Shown: piece after piece, positions 8,699-17,774 of the stretch
How the letters are laid out: the number at the start of each line of letters is the position of its first letter
How positions within the stretch are numbered: the first letter of the stretch is position 1
Source: PXAP01 sp964421595
Lineage (GTDB): Bacteria > Bacteroidota > Bacteroidia > Bacteroidales > PUMT01
Length of the DNA: 64,000 nucleotides
Assembly (NCBI GenBank): GCA_964421595.1
Contig: CAYQXY010000009.1
Coordinates: 62,001-126,000 of the forward strand
Direction: 5' to 3'
Translations under genes and position numbers: made by a program
The notes under the pieces: generated by a model
What the model was told of the DNA's origin: nothing
Databases searched by the model: none
The model's input: the letters and a program-made list of their open reading frames with translations, nothing else

Positions 8699-10513
8699 AT
8701 GAAAAGTCTGGTTTTAATAATCTCAATTTTTTTAACAGGTATAGTCTCAGTTAATTCGCAGTGGAAACCGGCTGGTGACAGGATTATGACCGAATGGGCC
8801 GAAAATGTACGACCCGAATCTGTTCTTGATGCTTATCCCCGTCCTGTTATGGAACGAAGTGAATGGCAAAACCTTAACGGTCTGTGGAACTACAGTATCA
8901 GTCCGCGACACCTTCCCCAGCCCGAAATTCATGACGGACAGATACTGGTTCCATTTCCTGTCGAATCAAGTCTTTCGGGAGTAGGAAGAACTGTAGGGGA
9001 GGAGAATGTTCTCTGGTACGAGAGAGAATTCAGTGTGCCCACTGGCTGGCGCAACCGTGATATACTTTTACATTTCGGTGCAGTCGACTGGCAAACAGAA
9101 CTTTGGGTAAATGATATTAAAATAGGCACCCATACCGGAGGATATACACCATTTTACTTTAATATTACACCTTACCTTAACCGTTCCGGAAATCAGAAAT
9201 TAGTTGTAAGGGTATGGGATCCGACCGATAAAGGTTTTCAACCAAGGGGCAAACAGGTAACCGAGCCTCATGCAATCTGGTATACGGCAGTTACCGGTAT
9301 ATGGCAGACTGTATGGATTGAGCCGGTTTCAAAGTCTCACATCTCCAGTTTAAGAACTACTCCTGATATTGATTTGCAAAAGATAAACATTGAACCTTTC
9401 GGGACATTTTTTCCCGGCGATTATGTTGAGATCACTGTAAAAGAAGAAGGACGGGTAATAGCTGCCTCAAAAGCTGCTGCTGGAAATTCACTCGATATAT
9501 TTATTGAAAATCCCAGATTATGGAGTCCGGAATCGCCTTTTCTTTACGATATGGAAGTTAAGCTTTATAGCGGCGGAAAAGAGGCTGATAATACCAGAAG
9601 TTACTTTGCAATGCGTAAGATATCAGCATCAAGGGACCAGTCCGGTATCATGAGGCTCCAGCTCAATAATGAAGATTACTTTCCCATGGGTACCCTTGAT
9701 CAGGGCTGGTGGCCTGACGGGTTGTATACAGCTCCCTCTGATGAAGCCCTTCTTTATGATATTCAGATGACCAAAGACCTTGGTTTCAACATGATACGTA
9801 AGCATGTCAAAGTAGAGCCCGCAAGATGGTATACTCATTGTGACCGGGTAGGAATCCTTGTCTGGCAGGATATGCCCAGCGGTGACAGGACGCCTGTGTG
9901 GCAGATGAGGCAGTATTTTGATGCAACAGAACTTGTGAGGTCTCCCGAATCAGAAGCTAATTACAGGTCTGAGTGGAAAGCAGTAATAGACTACCTGTGG
10001 TCTAATCCGTCTATTGTAACATGGGTTCCATTCAATGAAGCCTGGGGCCAGTTTAAAACAAAAGAGATCGCCCAATGGACAAAACAGTATGATCCTTCAC
10101 GCCTTGTTATTCCTGCCAGCGGAGGCAACCATTTCCAGGTTGGAGACATGCTGGCTATACATAATTATCCGCAGCCACTATTATACCTATACGATGCTCA
10201 GCGGCCGACAGTACTAAGTGAATACGGGGGAATAGGTCTCGCTCTGGAAGGACATTTATGGGAACCGGAAAGGAACTGGGGTTACGTACAATTCAATACC
10301 AGCGGGGAGGTGACAGATAAATACCTCGAATATGCTGATGAACTAAAAAGGCTTATCAGGGCCGGAATTTCAGGAGCAGTATATACACAGATAACTGATG
10401 TTGAAATTGAGGTAAACGGACTGTTGACATATGACAGGAAAAGAGTAAAGATGGAACTTGAAAGAGTGCGCAAGGCTAATCTGGAAATCAGGAATATGCT
10501 GGGAGGGGATTAA
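8699..10513 (+). CDS. GH2 family beta-glycosidase, secreted
   Basis: This is a glycoside hydrolase family 2 enzyme (beta-galactosidase/beta-glucuronidase type) acting outside the cytoplasm. A Sec signal peptide covers about residues 1-21 and ends VNSQ. A jelly-roll sugar-binding domain follows (about 40-200; LHFGAVDWQTELWVNDIKIG), then an immunoglobulin-like domain and a TIM barrel from about 310. The acid/base is Glu447 in PFNEAWGQ and the nucleophile is Glu508 in TVLSEYGG. At 604 residues it is shorter than LacZ, matching compact GH2 enzymes of Bacteroidetes. The ATG at 8699 directly precedes the signal peptide. A copy of a dispersed element lies just upstream. No SusC/SusD pair is in view, so the substrate is unknown. 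Confidence 0.93.
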   Translation: MKSLVLIISIFLTGIVSVNSQWKPAGDRIMTEWAENVRPESVLDAYPRPVMERSEWQNLNGLWNYSISPRHLPQPEIHDGQILVPFPVESSLSGVGRTVGEENVLWYEREFSVPTGWRNRDILLHFGAVDWQTELWVNDIKIGTHTGGYTPFYFNITPYLNRSGNQKLVVRVWDPTDKGFQPRGKQVTEPHAIWYTAVTGIWQTVWIEPVSKSHISSLRTTPDIDLQKINIEPFGTFFPGDYVEITVKEEGRVIAASKAAAGNSLDIFIENPRLWSPESPFLYDMEVKLYSGGKEADNTRSYFAMRKISASRDQSGIMRLQLNNEDYFPMGTLDQGWWPDGLYTAPSDEALLYDIQMTKDLGFNMIRKHVKVEPARWYTHCDRVGILVWQDMPSGDRTPVWQMRQYFDATELVRSPESEANYRSEWKAVIDYLWSNPSIVTWVPFNEAWGQFKTKEIAQWTKQYDPSRLVIPASGGNHFQVGDMLAIHNYPQPLLYLYDAQRPTVLSEYGGIGLALEGHLWEPERNWGYVQFNTSGEVTDKYLEYADELKRLIRAGISGAVYTQITDVEIEVNGLLTYDRKRVKMELERVRKANLEIRNMLGGD

Positions 10514-10534
10514 TGTGTCGTGCAGGCAATCTTC

Positions 10535-10565
10535 CTTGACTATTGGTAATAAAGTTGTATTTTTG
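10535..10565 (+). promoter_or_regulatory. Bacteroidetes sigma-A promoter for DUF4914 gene
   Basis: CTTG at 10535-10538 and TATTTTTG at 10558-10565 are separated by 19 bp, matching the TTTG-N19-TAnnTTTG consensus. Transcription would start near 10572, about 50 nt before the start codon at 10623. Confidence 0.65.
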
Positions 10566-10622
10566 CACCGGTTTTCAATGTTTGAATGACTATTCCCATT
10601 TTGTAAAAACTAATAATATATT

Positions 10623-12497
10623 ATGTCAGTTCTTGAAAAAATCAAAATGCCGGCAGATGCTGAGGCTTTGCTTGCAAATTGCAAGAGTTATAAAATCTTT
10701 AATACTACCAATGAGCTTGTTGAGGCTTCACTGGGAGACAGCAAAGAAAAATGTTTTGAGGTAAAATATAAAGTTGAAGGCAAGGGCGAAGTGACCGAAG
10801 TAATTGTCCACAAGGTTACCAATGGCATCTCTGCTAATTATACCGAACCATACATGAGAAGGAGAGATCCTGAAACCCTTGTAGTAGCCGATAACAAACC
10901 TACTGATAAGCCAAAGTTCAATAAAAGGTTTGGCTATGAGTTTCCTTCTCTCAGGGACGATTCTTTCAAGTGGATGGCAGAACAGGACCTTGCTGCTTTC
11001 TTTTTTCAGATAGGCCCGGCAGACTTTGGATATTACGGAATGGCAATAGCTCCTGCAAATGCTGCATTTTTCTGTATGGGATTATCGTTGCTTCAGAAGA
11101 TAGTTCACGTTGATGAACTGCCTCAAAACACAGATTTCATCAAGACCGTGGTGTATCTTGCGCCTCCTTTCCGCCATACGCATTTTGACGGGAAGCAGAT
11201 TGTTGTTCATAACAGGACTGATGAAGTTTACGAGATATTTTCCTATAATCTCTATCCAGGACCAAGTGCTAAAAAGGGCATTTATGGCGTGCTGTTGTCA
11301 ATTGGCGAGGAAGAGGGCTGGGCTGCTCCGCATTGTTCTGCAGTACAGTCAATTAGTCCCTATGACAATGTGACCACTTTTATGCACGAAGGAGCCAGTG
11401 GGGGCGGTAAGAGTGAAATGCTCCAGATGATTGTGCGCGAACCGGAAGGACATGTACTTATAGGAGAAAATCTCATAACCGGAGAAAAGCGCACCACTGC
11501 GATCCCACAGTTTTGTAAAATCAACCCGGTATGTGATGACATGGGAATAGTACATCCTTCCTACGAAACCGGAGGCATGAGGCTTCGTATTATGGACGGT
11601 GAGAACGGATGGTTTATACGTACAGACAATATCACAGGATACGGTTGTGAACCACAAATAGAGAAAATTACCATAAATGCAACAGAGCCTCTTCTGTTTC
11701 TAAATATAAATACCAATCCCGGTGGCACAGCCTTAATCTGGAACCATATAGAAGATTCACCTGGCAAACCATGCCCAAATCCGCGGGTAGTTGTGCCACG
11801 TGATATCTTCCCTGATGTTGTACATAAACCTGTATCTGTTGATCTCAGAAGCTTTGGGGTACGCACTCCTCCCTGCTCTGCTGAAAATCCGAGTTATGGA
11901 ATAATTGGCCTGTTTCATATACTTCCACCCGCACTCGCCTGGTTATGGCGGCTTGTTTCTCCAAGGGGACATGCAAATCCAAGTATTGTCGACTCTGATA
12001 AAATGGGTAGCGAAGGTGTAGGATCATACTGGCCATTTGCCACAGGGAAACAGGTGAGGCATGCCAATTTATTGCTTGACCAGATCATAAATAATACAGT
12101 TACGCAATATGTGCTGACGCCTAATCAACATATAGGTATATGGAAAGTTGGATTTAAACCACAGTTGCTGATGCGGGAGTATCTAACCAGAAGGGGGAAT
12201 GCCAAATTACGTTCAGATCAGTTTCAGCCGGCAAGATGTACTCTTCTGGGATATGAACTTAATTACCTGACAATTGAGGGTTCCAAGATCCCTTCCCGTT
12301 TTCTGAAGGTTTACCGCCAGGAGGGCGTAGGTACAGATGGCTATGATAAAGGTGCTGAAATACTTACCTCATTTTTCAAGGAACAGCTGCCAAAATACCT
12401 GGTTCCTGATCTTTCTGAATTGGGTCGCAAGATAATCGAATCATGCCTGAATGATGGCAGTGTGGAAGAACTTGCCGGCTTTATTGAAAAGAAGTAG
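10623..12497 (+). CDS. DUF4914 family protein with kinase-like P-loop
   Basis: This 624-residue cytoplasmic protein fits the size and composition of DUF4914, a family known mainly from Bacteroidetes with no assigned function. The clearest motif is a Walker A-like loop GASGGGKSE at residues 257-265 (Lys263). The form GxSGxGKSE is that of HPr kinase/phosphorylase, and it is close to the P-loop of PEP carboxykinase. The flanking text MHEGASGGGKSEMLQ and a later MGSEGVGSYWPFATG resemble nothing else I can name. No signal peptide or membrane helix is present. It has its own promoter and is followed after 67 bp by an S9 peptidase. A nucleotide-dependent kinase or carboxykinase-like activity is my inference; the assignment to DUF4914 is from memory of the family. 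Confidence 0.75.
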   Translation: MSVLEKIKMPADAEALLANCKSYKIFNTTNELVEASLGDSKEKCFEVKYKVEGKGEVTEVIVHKVTNGISANYTEPYMRRRDPETLVVADNKPTDKPKFNKRFGYEFPSLRDDSFKWMAEQDLAAFFFQIGPADFGYYGMAIAPANAAFFCMGLSLLQKIVHVDELPQNTDFIKTVVYLAPPFRHTHFDGKQIVVHNRTDEVYEIFSYNLYPGPSAKKGIYGVLLSIGEEEGWAAPHCSAVQSISPYDNVTTFMHEGASGGGKSEMLQMIVREPEGHVLIGENLITGEKRTTAIPQFCKINPVCDDMGIVHPSYETGGMRLRIMDGENGWFIRTDNITGYGCEPQIEKITINATEPLLFLNINTNPGGTALIWNHIEDSPGKPCPNPRVVVPRDIFPDVVHKPVSVDLRSFGVRTPPCSAENPSYGIIGLFHILPPALAWLWRLVSPRGHANPSIVDSDKMGSEGVGSYWPFATGKQVRHANLLLDQIINNTVTQYVLTPNQHIGIWKVGFKPQLLMREYLTRRGNAKLRSDQFQPARCTLLGYELNYLTIEGSKIPSRFLKVYRQEGVGTDGYDKGAEILTSFFKEQLPKYLVPDLSELGRKIIESCLNDGSVEELAGFIEKK

Positions 12498-12564
12498 CTG
12501 CTATAAACAGGTTACTTTAGCAGGTTATTTATTATGAAATATTCAAGAATAACAATTAAATATT

Positions 12565-14682
12565 ATGTTTAAGAATCGATCGATAGAATATGCTATTATT
12601 ATGATGTTAATCTCTTTATTCACCCTTCCTGCCTGTAAACAAAACAAAACCCAGCCACCTGTAGCAGAGAGGATTCCTGTTGAACTGACAAATCATGGCC
12701 AGACAAGGATTGATGAATATTACTGGTTGAGGGAAAGAGAAAACCCGGAGGTTATAAGTTACCTTGAAGCAGAAAATGAGTACACAAAGTCAATGTTAAG
12801 CCATACCGAATCATTGCAGGAGGAACTGTACAATGAAATAATCGGAAGGATAAAACAGACTGATGAATCTGTACCTTATTTAGAAAACGGGTATTTCTAT
12901 TATACCAGGTATGAGGAGGGTGGTGAGTTTCCGGTTTATTGCAGGAAAATGGGGAGTCTTGACTCGGAAGAAGAGATTCTTTTAAATGTAAATGATATGG
13001 CTTTAGGGTATAGCTATTACCATGTCTCAGGAATGAATGTCAGTCCCGATAACCGGATACTTGCATTCGGTGTCGATACTGTAGGTCGCCGCCAGTACAG
13101 CTTAAGATTCAAGGACCTGGAGACGGGCAATTTTCTGCCGGATGAGATACCTTCTACAAATGGATATGTAGCCTGGGCCAACGATAGTAAAACAGTTTTT
13201 TACACTACTCAGAATGAAATAACCCTGCGCTCGGAAAATGTTTTCAGGCATGTTCTTGGAAATAATACTCAATCACTTGACCTTGTCTATTTTGAAGGAG
13301 ACGAAACATACAGGGTTGGTGTGTTTGCCACTAAATCCAAGGAGTATATCATGATTGTCTCTTCAAGTACACTTTCGACGGAATACAGATATGTTAAAGC
13401 CGACGATCCCTCCATTGATTTTCAAGTCTTCCATCCCCGGGAAAATGACCTCCGTTATTCTGTTGACCATCATGGTGAAAAGTTTTATATCCTGACAAAC
13501 TGGGAAGCCACAAATTTCAGGTTGATGGAGACTAATATCAGGCAAACCGGGAAGAGGTTCTGGACAGAGCTGATACCTCATCGTAATGAAGTATTATTAT
13601 CCGGAATAGAAATTTTCAACAATTACCTTGTCCTTGCTGAAAGGGAAAATGGCCTCACCCAGCTATATATTCATCAGTGGGACAACCAGCAGGGCCACTA
13701 CCTTGACTTTCCGGAAGAAGTTTATACCGCGGGTATTTCGGTTAATCCTGATTTTAATAGTGATTTGTTGAGATTTTCCTATAGTTCTCTTACCACTCCC
13801 AATTCGGTTTTTGATTATAATATGGCAAATGGAGAGAGAACTCTTATGAAGCAGGATGAGGTTCTCGGCGATTTTGATCCGAACAATTACCAGAGTGAGA
13901 GGCTTTACGCAACCGCTGAAGATGGTACAAAGATACCGATCTCTATTGTTTACAGGAAAGGTGTCTCTCTTGACGGATCCAACCCTCTGTTGCTATACGC
14001 ATACGGATCTTATGGAATCAGTTCAGACCCGCGTTTCAGCTCGGTACGTCTTAGCCTGATTGACCGTGGTTTTATATTTGCCATTGCACATGTGAGGGGT
14101 GGCCAGGAGATGGGAAGGCAATGGTACGAGGATGGTAAGCTTCTGAACAAGATGAATACTTTTACTGATTTTAATGACTGTGCGCGTTACCTGATAGAGA
14201 TGAATTATACTAATCCGCAAAACCTGTTTGCACAGGGTGGTAGTGCCGGGGGGTTACTGGTCGGGGCCGTTATAAATCTTGAACCGGAGCTCTACAGGGG
14301 TGTTATTGCTGCTGTTCCATTTGTAGATGTTGTTACGACAATGCTTGATGAAAGTATTCCGTTAACAACCGGTGAATATGACGAATGGGGTAACCCGAAT
14401 GACCCGGTTTACTTTAATTACATGCTTTCTTATTCACCATATGATCAGGTTAAACCCGCGAATTATCCAGCAATCCTTGTCACCGCGGGTCTGCATGATT
14501 CCCAGGTTCAGTACTGGGAGCCTGCCAAGTGGGTTGCAAAACTGCGCACACATAAGACAGGTAATAGCCCATTATTACTTAATACCAACATGGAAGCAGG
14601 GCATGGCGGGGCAGCCGGACGATACAGAAGGTACCGGGAAATCGCCATGGAGTATGCATTTTTGCTGGATCTGGTCAACTGA
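12565..14682 (+). CDS. S9A prolyl oligopeptidase / oligopeptidase B lipoprotein
   Basis: This is a serine peptidase of the prolyl oligopeptidase family (protease II/PtrB-like) that cleaves short peptides, here probably anchored in the periplasm or outer membrane. The N-terminus has a hydrophobic segment followed by the lipobox LPAC, giving a lipidated cysteine near residue 24. A seven-bladed propeller spans about residues 85-430. The catalytic domain holds Ser560 in GGSAGG, Asp645 in AGLHDSQV and His680 in EAGHGG. At 705 residues the length is normal. It follows the DUF4914 gene by 67 bp and may share its transcript. A strong hairpin at 14780 ends the unit. Confidence 0.94.
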   Translation: MFKNRSIEYAIIMMLISLFTLPACKQNKTQPPVAERIPVELTNHGQTRIDEYYWLRERENPEVISYLEAENEYTKSMLSHTESLQEELYNEIIGRIKQTDESVPYLENGYFYYTRYEEGGEFPVYCRKMGSLDSEEEILLNVNDMALGYSYYHVSGMNVSPDNRILAFGVDTVGRRQYSLRFKDLETGNFLPDEIPSTNGYVAWANDSKTVFYTTQNEITLRSENVFRHVLGNNTQSLDLVYFEGDETYRVGVFATKSKEYIMIVSSSTLSTEYRYVKADDPSIDFQVFHPRENDLRYSVDHHGEKFYILTNWEATNFRLMETNIRQTGKRFWTELIPHRNEVLLSGIEIFNNYLVLAERENGLTQLYIHQWDNQQGHYLDFPEEVYTAGISVNPDFNSDLLRFSYSSLTTPNSVFDYNMANGERTLMKQDEVLGDFDPNNYQSERLYATAEDGTKIPISIVYRKGVSLDGSNPLLLYAYGSYGISSDPRFSSVRLSLIDRGFIFAIAHVRGGQEMGRQWYEDGKLLNKMNTFTDFNDCARYLIEMNYTNPQNLFAQGGSAGGLLVGAVINLEPELYRGVIAAVPFVDVVTTMLDESIPLTTGEYDEWGNPNDPVYFNYMLSYSPYDQVKPANYPAILVTAGLHDSQVQYWEPAKWVAKLRTHKTGNSPLLLNTNMEAGHGGAAGRYRRYREIAMEYAFLLDLVN

Positions 14683-14779
14683 TCTGTGCGAATTGAAAAT
14701 ACCACGACAACTCGTTTCCACGTATGGGTCAACTATGATTAAATAATTTTTTTGTGTTTTTTCCTATGTTCATAAACGG

Positions 14780-14814
14780 ACAGTTCTTGTTCACATGCGA
14801 ACAGGAACTGTTTT
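14780..14814 (+). terminator. Terminator after S9 peptidase
   Basis: A 13-bp stem with one G-T pair (ACAGTTCTTGTTC with GAACAGGAACTGT), a 6-nt loop and TTT. Its 3' arm shares an 18-nt core with the terminator at 15423. Confidence 0.7.
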
Positions 14815-14943
14815 AGTTTACGGGTACCTCTAATACATACATGTTATGTAATGCGTTGATTAATATGCATTAATATTAATTGGCACTTGTTTTGGTTAAT
14901 CATTAATCAGAAATAATAAACCAAATAAAGGGAGGACCCAAAA

Positions 14944-15405
14944 ATGAAAAAATTAAGCTATCTTTTTTTAATTGTCTTTTTAAGCACAACATTCCTGGTT
15001 AAAGCCGGTGTGCCAGATTATATAGTTACCGGTGAGGAAATTGAGTATTACGAAAAAGTGCGTTATGGCATATCTGCCAGTCTGGTTGGTGTTAAAGATT
15101 CAAACCGCGACCGTTTCAAATCCTGTGACGTTTCTGAATTCAGAAAAAATGGCAAAGTTTATGAAAGAATGCCGGTGATAAGGGATAATAAGGAAACGGG
15201 CAGGTACACCTTCATGGAAGTTGTATCATACCGGAATGGATTGAAAGTCTACAGGTATTATCATCCCGGGATAACAACTCAGGATTACGAACTGCTCGTT
15301 TTTAAAGGAGATCAGTTTGTAGTGAAATTTGATGAGAAGAACTCACTTAGTCTGAGCAACTTTTTCTTCAACCCGGAGTATAATAACCTGGCAACTATGA
15401 GATAG
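14944..15405 (+). CDS. Small secreted protein, unknown
   Basis: I do not recognise this 153-residue protein. It has a clear Sec signal peptide (MKKLSYLFLIVFLSTTFLVKA) and no lipobox, so the mature ~130-residue protein should be periplasmic or secreted. It is rich in Tyr, Lys and Asp and has no repeat or membrane helix beyond the signal. A good Shine-Dalgarno sequence (GGGAGGA, 9 bases before ATG) is present, which is unusual for this phylum and supports the start. The gene stands alone between two related terminators, so it is probably a single-gene unit. Confidence 0.75.
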   Translation: MKKLSYLFLIVFLSTTFLVKAGVPDYIVTGEEIEYYEKVRYGISASLVGVKDSNRDRFKSCDVSEFRKNGKVYERMPVIRDNKETGRYTFMEVVSYRNGLKVYRYYHPGITTQDYELLVFKGDQFVVKFDEKNSLSLSNFFFNPEYNNLATMR

Positions 15406-15422
15406 TATTTTAAATAACTTCA

Positions 15423-15470
15423 TAAGCATAAAAAAATGCGAACAGTAACTGTTCGCATTTTTTATGCTTA
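15423..15470. terminator. Bidirectional terminator
   Basis: A near-perfect inverted repeat with arms of 22-23 bases and a TAA loop has A-runs on one side and T-runs on the other, so it can end transcription from both the secreted-protein gene (+) and the DUF3127 gene (-). The DUF3127 stop codon lies inside its right arm. Confidence 0.85.
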
Positions 15471-15824
15471 AAAGGGCAATAAATCATCTTCTGCCGGTGG
15501 CGGTATATCTTCATATGGTGGCGTATTGCTGACGCCAGTGGAACCGGTTCCCGATAATTTTTCAATTTTCCAGGCTTTGACATCGGTATACCATCTCTCA
15601 TTATATTCACGTGATTCGATATTCACACTTACCTGGATCTCATCCTGCTCTTTCAAAGAGGCAGCTTCACCAGCTTTATCTCCCCATGCACTGATACATA
15701 CTTTCCTGGAATATTCACCAGGTGTTTCTATAATAAAATCCTGCTTTACCCAAGGACCATTTTTCCCTGTACCATTTTGCTGGGGTAGTAAATTCAGCAA
15801 TTTGCCGGTCAATACAATGTTCAT
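15468..15824 (-). CDS. DUF3127 OB-fold single-strand-binding-like protein
   Basis: This 118-residue protein matches DUF3127, a Bacteroidetes family with an OB fold related to single-stranded DNA-binding proteins. Typical features are LLPQQNGTGKNGPWVKQDFIIETP near residue 12, the VCISAWGDKA strand and ESREYNERWYTDVKAWKIEK. After residue 90 there is a short flexible tail rich in Pro, Glu and Asp ending DDLLPF, like the acidic protein-interaction tip of SSB. It is probably a DNA-binding accessory factor in the cytoplasm, but its function has not been established to my knowledge. It is the last gene before a bidirectional terminator. Confidence 0.85.
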   Translation of the reverse strand: MNIVLTGKLLNLLPQQNGTGKNGPWVKQDFIIETPGEYSRKVCISAWGDKAGEAASLKEQDEIQVSVNIESREYNERWYTDVKAWKIEKLSGTGSTGVSNTPPYEDIPPPAEDDLLPF

Positions 15825-15958
15825 CTGAGATTTATTTTAAGTTGATTAAGTATTATTGACGATACAATGCAATACTCAGAATCAGGTCATATATGCCTGA
15901 CTGATTTGAGTCGAACTGCAATCAGTAACCTTATAATTATAGCCGGAGAAAAACCTGG

Positions 15959-16639
15959 CTATTCAACAATGTCAATCAGCTCAACTTCGAAAATAAGCAT
16001 CATGTAAGGTTCAATCACTCCGCCCTGCCTTGGATTTGCCCCATAAGCCAGTTCCTGGGGAATATAAATATTCCATTTTGATCCGACCGGCATAAGCTGA
16101 AGCGCCTCTGTCCATCCGGGAATCACCTGGTTAAGTTGAAACTGTGCAGGTTCGCCACGTTCAACTGAACTGTCGAAAACTGTGCCATCAATAAGTGTTC
16201 CTGTATAATGAACAACAACTTCATCGTCAACCGAAGGCGTGGGGCCGTCACCCATGGTAATAACTTCATATTGTATTCCTGATTCAGTGGTAGTGATTCC
16301 TTCCTTTAATTTATTTTCGGCAAGGAAATTTTCCCCTTCTTCCAGATGCATTCCGAACTGAAGATTTGTGAAATAATCATTCAGCATCATGTTAGCCTGT
16401 TCAGGGTTCATAATTGTTGTTTCGCCGTCAAATATCTCCTGAATAGCCATTGCTATGGCTTTCGGATTTATATCTTCCAGTCCGCTCATCTGAAGGCTCG
16501 ATCCGAAAGTAACACCTATGGCGTAACTGATAGAATCGTTCTCAGTCTCTAAACTGGTATTAATTGATTCATTTTGTTTGCAGGATGTAAATACAATTAC
16601 AATAGCAATAAAGGCAGAAAAAAGGATTTTGGTTCTCAT
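15959..16639 (-). CDS. FKBP-type peptidyl-prolyl isomerase lipoprotein
   Basis: This enzyme catalyses cis-trans isomerisation of peptidyl-prolyl bonds and helps fold envelope proteins. The signal sequence ends in the lipobox FTSC (Cys20), so it is a lipoprotein. Residues about 35-115 form the FKBP N-terminal dimerisation domain (ISYAIGVTFGSSL, MNPEQANMMLNDYF). Residues about 125-226 form the FKBP catalytic domain with VVHYTGTLIDGTVFDSS and the conserved PQELAYG. At 226 residues it fits the FkpA/Mip group. It lies downstream of DUF3127 in transcription order reversed, with 134 bp between, and is likely transcribed separately. Confidence 0.94.
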   Translation of the reverse strand: MRTKILFSAFIAIVIVFTSCKQNESINTSLETENDSISYAIGVTFGSSLQMSGLEDINPKAIAMAIQEIFDGETTIMNPEQANMMLNDYFTNLQFGMHLEEGENFLAENKLKEGITTTESGIQYEVITMGDGPTPSVDDEVVVHYTGTLIDGTVFDSSVERGEPAQFQLNQVIPGWTEALQLMPVGSKWNIYIPQELAYGANPRQGGVIEPYMMLIFEVELIDIVE

Positions 16640-17079
16640 AGTATTAATATCTGGTTATGGTTTTTTAATTTGGTTCCCGGAACAAGCCTGATGCTAACGA
16701 TCAGATTTGCAATATATTTCAATGCCGGGAAATTTAGATAAACATACTGAATAACGTTTTTATTTTGAGCAACGAAAGTAATCCAAATTTTTTAGTAAAA
16801 CTAAATTAATTAACAATATTTACCATAACCTGTCGGTCCGAAAACCTAATGATGTTTGATGAATGGCAGATCATACTGGGGAGAACGAGTGTGGTGGAAA
16901 CGCAGAATATTCTGCTGTAACTAACAAGAGGTTAGGATTTTGTGCAGAAAACACAAAATTCTGAGCTGAAGGAGGAACCGCTTCGCTTTGCATGAATTTT
17001 TTTCATCCGTTTGTACTTGGTTCCGGATAAAAAGATTTCAAGTTCAATTGTCTGATTTAAGCGATAGATAGTTTGAATT
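16640..17079. other. 440-bp gene-free stretch with palindromes
   Basis: No gene is visible on either strand. It holds a perfect 14-bp palindrome GCAGAATATTCTGC (16902-16915) and, shortly after, an 8-9 bp inverted repeat ATTTTGTG/CACAAAAT around a 7-nt loop (about 16937-16963). It must also carry the promoter of the FKBP gene. Confidence 0.4.
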
Positions 17080-17748
17080 CTAAATGACATCAGGTTTTAC
17101 GGCAATGATCATCTCTCTCTTTCCAGGTGGACCGGGCACCCTTTTTATGTTAAGTCCGGCCAGTTTCATGTTCCTGCCTACCAGTCCCTTAGCTGAATAG
17201 GTCGATAAGACTGCCCCCGGGTTCATCATTCCGGCAAGGCGGACAAATATGTTGGCTGACCATAACGCGGACTGGACTTCCGGCCCGAAAGCATCAAAGT
17301 ATATAATATCATATTTGAATGAATTGTGATAAGTAGTCATGTCATCATTGATTTTCATAAGCCTGAAGTATTCACTGATTTGTACTTCCTCATTCCATTT
17401 GCATTCGTGAATTTTCAGAAATAACTTATGATTATTAAGGTTGTTGGCGAAATATCTTCCTATTTTCTGCCAGATGGCTTCTTCAACAGGATATAACTCG
17501 ATGGAGTGAAAGCAAATTTGCTGTTTCCTGGTCTCAGATTCAATACAGGTCAGATAAGCATTTAATCCTGTTCCAAATCCAACTTCAAAAACGTTGGGAT
17601 TCTTATGCTCGCTAAAATTCAGCGCTCTTTCAATATATACAAAATCAGATTCCTGTATAGCTCCATGAATTGAGTGATAATGTTCATTTAACTCAGGTAC
17701 ATAAAGGGTAGGAGAGCCATCGCCGGTCACAATAATTTTCTTTTGCAT
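17080..17748 (-). CDS. mnmD: tRNA 5-methylaminomethyl-2-thiouridine methyltransferase MnmD-like
   Basis: This protein belongs to the family that methylates the wobble-uridine side chain (last step of mnm5U34 synthesis) in tRNA using S-adenosylmethionine. It corresponds to the stand-alone MnmD domain of MnmC, without the oxidase half. The AdoMet loop is FEVGFGTGLNAYL at about residue 53. The DAFGPEVQSALWS motif near residue 150 and TYSAKGLVGRNMKLAG near 185 are family signatures. The length (222 residues) is normal. Its start lies 27 bp after the S41 protease stop, so it is probably the last gene of the operon that begins at 20596. Confidence 0.9.
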   Translation of the reverse strand: MQKKIIVTGDGSPTLYVPELNEHYHSIHGAIQESDFVYIERALNFSEHKNPNVFEVGFGTGLNAYLTCIESETRKQQICFHSIELYPVEEAIWQKIGRYFANNLNNHKLFLKIHECKWNEEVQISEYFRLMKINDDMTTYHNSFKYDIIYFDAFGPEVQSALWSANIFVRLAGMMNPGAVLSTYSAKGLVGRNMKLAGLNIKRVPGPPGKREMIIAVKPDVI

Positions 17749-17774
17749 TAGAATTATGATAATAATTTATGTGA

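Noticed and set aside
8521..8754. 77-residue open frame upstream of GH2
   Set aside because: It has no start site and overlaps the dispersed element and the GH2 start; composition is not protein-like.
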